From contig DASPGX010000009.1 in the NCBI GenBank assembly GCA_035620375.1, forward strand, positions 1-54,660: a DNA stretch of 54,660 nucleotides, given 5' to 3'. The first letter of the stretch is position 1; each line of letters opens with the position of its first letter. The notes beneath the pieces were generated by a model. It ran no database searches and was not told the origin of the DNA. It saw only the letters and a program-made list of their open reading frames with translations. This stretch comes from DASPGX01 sp035620375 (lineage in GTDB: Bacteria > Patescibacteriota > Minisyncoccia > 2-02-FULL-40-12 > GWA2-44-9). The position numbers and the translations under genes are program-made. Of this stretch, positions 50,105 to 54,660 are shown in pieces.

Positions 50105-50239
50105 AACGGCTCGACAGCGACCCAAGTGGGGTCGCAACCCGTATCCCAAATAAATCAACGGCTCACTTATGAGCCGTTGATTTATTTGGGAGCCCTCGGG
50201 GCGACCCTCACGGGACCCTCGCCGAGACGGTGAGCCGTT
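50105..50239. repeat. Composite tRNA-spacer element (family A-like) with inserted palindrome
   Basis: Outer inverted repeat AACGGCTC (50105-50112) / GAGCCGTT (50232-50239). Inside, CAGCGACCC...GTATCCC on the left and CTCGGGGCGACC...CCTCGCCGAGA on the right match the two ends of family A. They are separated by the perfect 21-pair palindrome 50145-50190 (core AACGGCTCA-CTTA-TGAGCCGTT), which also ends the tRNA-Ala transcript. Confidence 0.65.
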
Positions 50240-50270
50240 AAAATATGACGGAACATGATAGAATGGCGGC

Positions 50271-51017
50271 ATGGCCAAGCCGCTCGCGAACGGTACTCCT
50301 CCCCCGCCGCATAAGGCGGAGATGAACGTGCCCGCCTCAGAATTGCCTCCGGTACAGGAGCCGGGTGATTTCCGTTCATCGTTCCACTGGCGCGTGTTCC
50401 GCATCATGGCGGAGTTCGTGGACGGCTGGCAGTTCATCACGGATTTCAAGAACACGGTGTCCATTCTCGGTTCCGCGCGGTTTGAGCCGGAGAATCCCTG
50501 GTACCAGGAGGCGCGCAAGCTCGGCTATCTTCTCGCCAAGGCGGGCATCGGCGTGGTGACGGGCGGCGGGCCGGGCATCATGGAGGGCGGCAACCGCGGG
50601 GCGTACGAGGGCGGCGGCGAGTCGGTGGGCATCAACATCCAGCTGCCCTTTGAACAACGCGTGAACCCGTATGTCACCCGGAGCGCGGGATTCTATTATT
50701 TTTTCGTGCGCAAAGTGATGCTGTTCTATACGGCGCAGGCGTATGTGTATTTTCCGGGAGGCTTCGGGACGCTGGACGAGTTCTTCGAACTGGTCACGCT
50801 CATTCAGACCAAGAAGGTGGACAAGGCGTCCGTGCCGATTATTCTCGTCGGCAAGGAATTCTGGAGTCCCCTTCTGGAGTACATAGAAGCAACGGTATTG
50901 GGCAAGTACAACGCCATCGGCAAGGACGACATGAGCATCTATCATCTCGTGGACACCGCCGAAGAAGCATTTGAACTCATAAAGAAATCTCCCCCGAGAA
51001 AGGAGATTTACTACTAA
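50271..51017 (+). CDS. LOG-family Rossmann-fold protein (lysine decarboxylase-like)
   Basis: The protein has 248 residues. The family motifs GGGPGIME and PGGFGTLDE are intact. Some members are cytokinin-activating phosphoribohydrolases, others nucleotide 5'-monophosphate nucleosidases such as PpnN. The bacterial substrate here is unknown. A TGATAGAAT-like box (about 50253-50261) precedes the ATG by 9 nt, again a near-leaderless start. Confidence 0.9.
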   Translation: MAKPLANGTPPPPHKAEMNVPASELPPVQEPGDFRSSFHWRVFRIMAEFVDGWQFITDFKNTVSILGSARFEPENPWYQEARKLGYLLAKAGIGVVTGGGPGIMEGGNRGAYEGGGESVGINIQLPFEQRVNPYVTRSAGFYYFFVRKVMLFYTAQAYVYFPGGFGTLDEFFELVTLIQTKKVDKASVPIILVGKEFWSPLLEYIEATVLGKYNAIGKDDMSIYHLVDTAEEAFELIKKSPPRKEIYY

Positions 51018-51029
51018 GCGAGGCCGGTA

Positions 51030-51560
51030 TCAGGACCAGGCGAAGCGGTCCACGACGAACAGATAGACGGGACCGGCGAGCACGTACGCGACGTGGAGCT
51101 TGAGCGTACCGTGCAGAACTCCCGTTCCCAGGAACGACGGAAGGTCCCCGGCGAGCCTGATGTCCAGGAGGTGGTAGCCGGCGTACTCCGCGGTAAATAG
51201 CACGGCGTAGTATGCGATGAGCGAGACTGCCCAGCGGTTTTCCCATTGCCAGCTCCGGTATATCCGGCCCAGCGCCGTAAGTCCTACCGCCCAGCCGACG
51301 AACGAAAATGTGCTGAACGAGCCGCCGAAGAACGCAAAGTCCGGCGGCGTGTATATATGCGGAACGAGGAAGTTCAGGAGAAACGAGATGAAGAGCGCGT
51401 AAGCAACCTCCGAACGGACCCGGCGGCCGCACGCCAATCCGGCGATTGCAAGGACAGTAAGTCCGGCAACGGTCACGGCGGGCTTGGCGTCCGGGACGAG
51501 TATTGCCGCGACCGTCGCGCATACGGCTATGGCGGAAAAAACGAGGGTACGCACGTACAT
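51030..51560 (-). CDS. Polytopic membrane protein, unknown function
   Basis: The protein has about 175 residues with five or six membrane helices (LVFSAIAVCATVAAIL, VAGLTVLAIAGLACG, VAYALFISFLLNFLV, AVSLIAYYAVLFTAEY, HVAYVLAGPVYLFVV). The TATACT box (51563-51568, reverse strand) is only 2 nt before the ATG at 51560. GTG at 51554 may therefore be the true leaderless start. No family is recognised. It is convergent with the LOG gene. Confidence 0.7.
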   Translation of the reverse strand: MYVRTLVFSAIAVCATVAAILVPDAKPAVTVAGLTVLAIAGLACGRRVRSEVAYALFISFLLNFLVPHIYTPPDFAFFGGSFSTFSFVGWAVGLTALGRIYRSWQWENRWAVSLIAYYAVLFTAEYAGYHLLDIRLAGDLPSFLGTGVLHGTLKLHVAYVLAGPVYLFVVDRFAWS

Positions 51561-51593
51561 CAAGTATACCATCCGGAGGACGTGCATACGAAG

Positions 51594-51620
51594 AAAGACG
51601 GCCCGTCATGGGGCCGTCCT
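51594..51620 (-). terminator. Terminator overlapping the zinc-ribbon gene end
   Basis: Reverse strand GGACGGCCC-CATGA-CGGGCCGTC then TTTCTT. The TGA of the zinc-ribbon gene is in the loop. Confidence 0.75.
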
Positions 51621-51827
51621 GTTCTCCTGTTCCGTCTGCCCGCGGTCGTCCGTGCGCTCATCGGAACCGGGCTGCGGTTTTGCGGTATTCAGCGCATGTA
51701 CGCGGGCATCCCACTGTCCTGACGTCTGTCCGCAGGCGCAGCACCGGATGAGCTCGGAGGGGCTTTCCAGGAAGTCCCCGACACAGTCAGGGCAGGCCCA
51801 GACGTATCCCCGGCATACCGCGAGCAT
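51606..51827 (-). CDS. Small zinc-ribbon-like protein
   Basis: The protein has 73 residues. CPDC and CCAC (about residues 12-15 and 29-32) form a plausible four-Cys zinc ribbon, followed by a polar, disordered tail. A GAGAGGGGG purine run precedes the ATG. The stop lies in the loop of a terminator, which supports a real gene. Function unknown. Confidence 0.6.
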   Translation of the reverse strand: MLAVCRGYVWACPDCVGDFLESPSELIRCCACGQTSGQWDARVHALNTAKPQPGSDERTDDRGQTEQENRTAP

Positions 51828-51915
51828 GGCGTCCCCCTCTCGTAAGGTGCGAATAGCGGGAGCTTCACACGTTCATTGATTTTTTGCAAATTTTGCGGTA
51901 TGATAATGAGTCTTC

Positions 51916-52002
51916 GGAGGCGTGGCAGAGTGGTCTAACGCGCCGCACTCGAAATGCGGTTGGGGAGCAATCCCCTCGTAGGTTCGAATCCTACCGCCTC
52001 CG
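51916..52002 (+). tRNA. tRNA-Ser(CGA)
   Basis: The 87 nt type II tRNA has acceptor GGAGGCG/CGCCTCC with discriminator G, loop CTCGAAA and a long variable arm. Promoter GGTATGAT lies at about 51897-51904. CCA is not encoded. Confidence 0.94.
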
Positions 52003-52005
52003 CAT

Positions 52006-52041
52006 ATTCTCCGTGGGTGCCTTGCGGCACCTACGGAGAAT
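52006..52041 (+). terminator. Palindromic terminator after tRNA-Ser(CGA)
   Basis: ATTCTCCGTgGGTGCC-TTGC-GGCACCtACGGAGAAT, one G-T position only. Confidence 0.85.
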
Positions 52042-52050
52042 GGTTCATTA

Positions 52051-52176
52051 GGATGCGGTGGGATTCGAACGCCGGAGCGATGCGGCGCCAGCAGGCGACG
52101 CCGCGAGGGGGTGCCCAGGCCGAGGTGAGCGACGGCGAGCCGAGAGCCGAGGGAGAATCCTACCGCCTCCGCATAT
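52051..52176 (+). repeat. T-arm-flanked element (family B), tRNA-Ser(CGA) copy
   Basis: The left end ATGCGGTGGGATTCGAAC mimics the reverse complement of the tRNA-Ser 3' part. The core is CGCCGGAGCGATG, hairpin GCGGCGCC-AGCA-GGCGaCGCCGC, then GTGCCCAGGCCGAGGTGAGC. The right end is a perfect 22-bp repeat (52155-52176) of 51986-52007, including 5 bp past the tRNA end. The offset is exactly 169 bp. The core is nearly identical to the tRNA-Ser(UGA) copy. Confidence 0.9.
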
Positions 52177-52205
52177 GACAAGAGTGCCGAACGGCACTCT
52201 TCTGG

Positions 52206-52211
52206 TATGCT
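52206..52211 (+). promoter_or_regulatory. DUF192 gene promoter -10
   Basis: TATGCT preceded by TGG, 6 nt before the ATG at 52218, so transcription should begin at the start codon. Confidence 0.6.
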
Positions 52212-52217
52212 TGGGAG

Positions 52218-52670
52218 ATGCGGCGTATTCCCCTTCCCTTAATCGGCTTGATGGCCGTCGCGGTTGTTGCGGGCCTCTTGTTCATCGCGAACTACGAAGA
52301 ACGGGCCGCTGAAGAAGATGCGATTGAGGCGCGTGTCGGAGGTCATACTCTGTACATGCTCATTGCCGACGAAGCCGATGAACGGACCCGCGGCCTGAGC
52401 GGCCGGGACGGACTGGAGCAGGACACCGGAATGCTGTTCATCTTCGATTCGGACGGCCGCCACGGCATCTGGATGAAAGAAATGCGGTTCGCCATTGATA
52501 TCCTCTGGCTGGACCGGGACGGCAAGGTCGTATTCGTACGGGAAGATATCGGTCCCGAGACGTACCCGACGGTCTTTCTCCCGGACGTGAGTGCCCGGTA
52601 TGTCGTAGAAATGGTTGCCGGGAGCGTCGGGCGCCTCGGAATCCAGCGAGGCCATAGTTTTGACTTCTGA
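52218..52670 (+). CDS. DUF192 family membrane-anchored protein
   Basis: The protein has 150 residues. The N-terminal anchor PLIGLMAVAVVAGLLFIAN is followed by the DUF192 (COG1430) fold: ERTRGLSGRDGL, GMLFIFDSDGRHGIWMKEMRFAIDILWLD and a C-terminal IQRGHSFDF. The function of this small beta-barrel family is unknown. The start is leaderless. Confidence 0.88.
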   Translation: MRRIPLPLIGLMAVAVVAGLLFIANYEERAAEEDAIEARVGGHTLYMLIADEADERTRGLSGRDGLEQDTGMLFIFDSDGRHGIWMKEMRFAIDILWLDRDGKVVFVREDIGPETYPTVFLPDVSARYVVEMVAGSVGRLGIQRGHSFDF

Positions 52671-52675
52671 TTTCC

Positions 52676-52762
52676 GGTGGGGTGGCCGAGTGGTTTAAGG
52701 CAGCGGTCTTGAAAACCGCCAGACGGGAAACCGTCTCGAAGGTTCGAATCCTTCCCCCACCG
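52676..52762 (+). tRNA. tRNA-Ser(UGA)
   Basis: The 87 nt type II tRNA has acceptor GGTGGGG/CCCCACC with discriminator G, loop CTTGAAA and variable arm AGACGGGAAACCGTCT. CCA is not encoded. Confidence 0.94.
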
Positions 52763-52765
52763 CAT

Positions 52766-52801
52766 AATCAAACAGGGTGCCTTTCGGCACCCTGTTTGAT
52801 T
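52766..52801 (+). terminator. Palindromic terminator after tRNA-Ser(UGA)
   Basis: Perfect AATCAAACAGGGTGCC-TTTC-GGCACCCTGTTTGATT. Confidence 0.88.
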
Positions 52802-52815
52802 GCCGCGATTGTAAA

Positions 52816-52933
52816 GGTAAGGATTCGAACGCCGGATCGATGCGGCGCCAGCAGGCGCCGCCGCGAGGCGGTGCCCAGGCCGAGGTGAGCGACGGCGAGC
52901 CGAGAGCCGAGGGAGAATCCTTCCCCCACCGCA
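52816..52933 (+). repeat. T-arm-flanked element (family B), tRNA-Ser(UGA) copy
   Basis: The left end AAGGATTCGAAC is the reverse complement of its own tRNA T-arm (12 of 12). The core hairpin GCGGCGCC-AGCA-GGCGCCGC differs from the Ser(CGA) copy by one base. The right end GAATCCTTCCCCCACCGCA (52915-52933) repeats 52746-52764 exactly, again 169 bp downstream. Confidence 0.9.
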
Positions 52934-52976
52934 CGCATCATGTTCCGTCCGTATTCCCCTCCCGCGCGGGAGGTAT

Positions 52977-52982
52977 ATACTT
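52977..52982 (+). promoter_or_regulatory. Promoter -10 of the 202-aa membrane protein gene
   Basis: TATACT preceded by GGTA, only 5 nt before the ATG at 52988, so the mRNA is leaderless. Confidence 0.6.
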
Positions 52983-52987
52983 GGAAT

Positions 52988-53596
52988 ATGGCGAATGTTC
53001 TGAATCTCAAGGAATTCCCGTCGGACGTCGGCGGAGAGCAGGAATCCGTCGGCGGCGCTCCGGCAACGGGGCCCGTCCCGGACGGAGCGGATTCCCCTGA
53101 ACCGCGCGCTTCCTCGCTTCTGGCGGGATTTTTCGGCGAGGACCGTGAGCCCGAATCTGTTTCCTGGCGCGCACCGGTTTTGCCCGACGCTCTCGAGCGG
53201 CGGAAAGAACACATTCTGCTCGGCATCCTCGGCTCGGCCGCGGTCGGCGTCGCCGTGTGGCAGGGTTCGTGGACCTTGTTTTTCGTCGCGCTGCTGACCG
53301 TGGTCACCTGGGAGGTTCATCACCGGGTGCACACGGAATCCGAAGTGACCATCGATGCGGCAGGCATCACCGTCAACGGCCACCGGCACCGGTACGAGCG
53401 TCTCGCCACGTTCGCGATACAGGAGATGCCGGACGGCAGCAGGCACTTGAGCGTCGCGTCCGCGTCCGGGATGGTTCCCGCGATACGCGCGCCGCTGGGC
53501 GAACAGAACCATGAGGAGGTCCGCGACGTGCTCCAACAGTTTCTTCCGGAGACCGAGCACCCCATCCCCATCTCGGAGCTATTTCTTAAGTCGTAA
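52988..53596 (+). CDS. Small membrane protein with PH-like C-terminal domain
   Basis: The protein has 202 residues. A disordered acidic N terminus (~65) is followed by two close membrane helices (ILLGILGSAAVGVAVW, WTLFFVALLTVVTW). A beta-rich domain follows (VTIDAAGITVNGHRHRYERLATFAI), resembling bacterial PH (YcxB/YdbS-like) domains. Function unknown. Such proteins often sit at the membrane as scaffolds. Confidence 0.7.
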   Translation: MANVLNLKEFPSDVGGEQESVGGAPATGPVPDGADSPEPRASSLLAGFFGEDREPESVSWRAPVLPDALERRKEHILLGILGSAAVGVAVWQGSWTLFFVALLTVVTWEVHHRVHTESEVTIDAAGITVNGHRHRYERLATFAIQEMPDGSRHLSVASASGMVPAIRAPLGEQNHEEVRDVLQQFLPETEHPIPISELFLKS

Positions 53597-53600
53597 CCAA

Positions 53601-53633
53601 CAAAACAACCGTCCGGAATGGACGGTTGTTTTG
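53601..53633. terminator. Bidirectional terminator
   Basis: CAAAACAACCGTCC-GGAAT-GGACGGTTGTTTTG between the membrane protein gene and the reverse-strand tRNA-Arg. Confidence 0.88.
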
Positions 53634-53640
53634 TATACGG

Positions 53641-53712
53641 TGCCCTCGAGAGGAATCGAACCTCTATTACAAGCTCCGCAAGCTTGCGTCCTATCCGTTG
53701 AACGACGAGGGC
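53641..53712 (-). tRNA. tRNA-Arg(GCG)
   Basis: The 72 nt cloverleaf on the reverse strand has acceptor GCCCTCG/CGAGGGC, anticodon stem CAAGC/GCTTG and loop TTGCGGA. Anticodon GCG for CGC/CGU is unusual. Most bacteria use ACG modified to ICG by TadA. CCA is not encoded. Confidence 0.85.
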
Positions 53713-53798
53713 GTAGTGCCGGAACAGTTTACCTGATAATTGCGCTTTTTTCAATGCTGTGCCCTAATCCGTACCTCCTATCCGGCAGGATGCGGTTA

Positions 53799-53828
53799 TT
53801 GACCTAAATTAATTTGTATAGTATAAAA
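53799..53828 (+). promoter_or_regulatory. Promoter of the 214-aa secreted protein gene
   Basis: TTGACC (53799-53804), an 18 nt spacer, then TATAAA (53823-53828). A TATAGT at 53817 is an alternative. The leader contains GCGGGA-TCCGT-TCCCGC. Confidence 0.55.
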
Positions 53829-53886
53829 TTAGCCCTGGCGCGGGATCCGTTCCCGCAGAGCATGATTCACAAAGCGGAGGTATCGG

Positions 53887-54531
53887 ATGAAGCGTATCGT
53901 TCTGTTCCTGGCGTGTGCCATCGCGGCGCCCGCCGTCGTCCGGGCACAGGCACCCGCCCCGCCCAACACGTTTGCGACCATGGCCGAGTGCAGCGGCGCG
54001 CTGGTATCGGGAGCCTACCGGTACTACGAGCCGAAGTACTTCGGGCTCCGGAACAACGAACCGGCCGACGGCAAGTCGCGGGTCGTGGTTCCCCTGGAGT
54101 CGGACACGTGTCTGGAGATGCTGGTGGTCGGCGGACGCAGGTTCGTCGTTCAGCGCGAGGGCACGCTGTTCCGCGCGTTCAGGCGCACGGACGGAACGCT
54201 CGTACTCTACGCGCGCAACGACTGCGGTAATCCGGTGTACGGCATGGAATACCCGCCGTACGTCACTCCCGTGGAGCCGGAACCCGGGCCCGAAGCGGCG
54301 GAATGGACGCCCATTCTCCCTCCTCTGCCCGGTCCTCCGCCGCCGGACGTGAGAGTCGTGGTCCAGCAGTTCAATACTGAGCGTGACCGGGCCGAGGACA
54401 CGCTGAAAAAGAAGGGCGGATTCTGCAGTAGCAGGAAGTGCCGCTGGACACTCGGCATCCTCGCCGCGGGCGCGGCGGGGACGGCTGCCTGGTATTACTG
54501 GCCGTGTCCGCCGGGTACGGAACGCCGGTAA
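53887..54531 (+). CDS. Secreted/membrane-anchored hypothetical protein, 214 aa
   Basis: A GGAGG 7 nt before the ATG marks the start. The signal peptide IVLFLACAIAAPAVVRAQA is followed by a beta-rich domain (~25-120) with three Cys. A Pro-rich segment (ILPPLPGPPPPDV), a charged helix and a C-terminal hydrophobic segment LGILAAGAAGTAAWYYW follow. Not recognised. The SD-led, promoter-rich style matches the accessory genes at 1.6-4.4 kb rather than the leaderless neighbours. Confidence 0.65.
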   Translation: MKRIVLFLACAIAAPAVVRAQAPAPPNTFATMAECSGALVSGAYRYYEPKYFGLRNNEPADGKSRVVVPLESDTCLEMLVVGGRRFVVQREGTLFRAFRRTDGTLVLYARNDCGNPVYGMEYPPYVTPVEPEPGPEAAEWTPILPPLPGPPPPDVRVVVQQFNTERDRAEDTLKKKGGFCSSRKCRWTLGILAAGAAGTAAWYYWPCPPGTERR

Positions 54532-54544
54532 GACAGACGAATTC

Positions 54545-54578
54545 AGGCCGGTCCGGAGAAATCCGGTCCGGCCTTTTG
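54545..54578 (+). terminator. Terminator of the 214-aa protein gene
   Basis: AGGCCGGTCCGGA-GAAA-TCCGGTCCGGCCT then TTT. Confidence 0.88.
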
Positions 54579-54587
54579 ATTTGCATG

Positions 54588-54618
54588 AAAAAGGGGCCCG
54601 CCGGCTGCGGCGGGCCCC
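54588..54618 (-). terminator. Terminator of the gene entering from the right
   Basis: GGGGCCCGCCG-GCTG-CGGCGGGCCCC with a T-run on the reverse-strand side (AAAAA at 54588-54592 of the plus strand). Confidence 0.85.
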
Positions 54619-54630
54619 GGAACTCACGTG

Positions 54631-54660
54631 TTACGGAGCCCCTTGCTGAATGGTCACGGT
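54631..54660 (-). CDS. C-terminal end of a gene extending past the window
   Basis: The reverse strand reads TVTIQQGAP and a TAA stop at 54631, just before a terminator. Too short to identify. It is listed because the terminator implies a gene entering from the right. Confidence 0.4.
   Translation of the reverse strand, partial: TVTIQQGAP

Noticed and set aside
50096..50518. Reverse-strand frame across the composite repeat and the LOG gene start
   Set aside because: It overlaps a well-supported gene and a palindrome, and it lacks a start signal.
51873..53307. Reverse-strand frames through the family B elements that give similar peptides
   Set aside because: The similarity comes from the repeated DNA element. 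The frames cross tRNA genes and have no start signals.

Overview
The window looks like a core-genome segment of a GC-rich member of the Candidate Phyla Radiation (Patescibacteria). This is an inference from gene content and architecture, not from a database search. Clues are the compact layout, the dnaA-dnaN and rpmH-rnpA-yidD-yidC-khpB origin neighbourhood, a PrgI/TraC-like/VirB4/VirB6-like secretion operon, a PilB ATPase, many small membrane-anchored proteins, and 15 scattered single tRNA genes that mostly lack an encoded CCA.

Layout. 0-1.5 kb: partial metallo-beta-lactamase-fold gene and rpsA with a structured leader. 1.6-4.4 kb: accessory block on the minus strand (protein with a C-terminal C2H2-type zinc finger, a hypothetical protein, an unusual Nudix protein). 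4.5-9.5 kb: ftsH, purF, tRNAs Ile and Val, a GIY-YIG gene wedged between tRNAs, an RluA-type pseudouridine synthase and rplS. 9.5-13.4 kb: tRNAs Leu, Val, Phe, Gly, Arg and Lys, a class II aaRS-like protein, a GGCT-like protein and a secreted 3D-domain protein behind a structured leader. 13.4-18.1 kb: phosphatase, cysteine desulfurase, DoxX, tig and nusA. 18.1-27.3 kb: murI, pilB, a folded RNA element, ruvB-yebC-ruvC, an acidic microprotein, tyrS and a class A PBP. 27.0-32.1 kb: origin region. 32.2-43.0 kb: nine-gene minus-strand operon for a type IV secretion-like envelope machine. 43.1-54.7 kb: rsmA, pcrA/uvrD, an ECF sigma/membrane partner pair next to a secreted Ser/Pro-rich protein, cca, a LOG-family protein, further tRNAs and small envelope proteins.

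The most unusual signal surrounds the tRNA genes. Four tRNAs (Gly-GCC, Ala-CGC, Ser-CGA, Ser-UGA) are each followed by a palindromic terminator and then a conserved element of about 115-125 bp. The left end of each element resembles the reverse complement of the cognate tRNA T-arm. Its right end directly repeats the 3' end of that same tRNA. The distance from the T-arm to its repeat is exactly 169 bp in all four. A second family of about 105 bp fills the spacers after two tRNA-Val genes with near identity, and a related composite follows tRNA-Ala(GGC). Other tRNAs carry further large hairpins.

Expression. Many housekeeping genes have an extended -10 box (TGnTAnnnT-like) only 5-12 nt before the start codon and no Shine-Dalgarno sequence, so they are probably leaderless or nearly so. 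Accessory and some envelope genes instead have longer leaders and clear SD sequences. Several terminators have the stop codon of the preceding gene in their loop.
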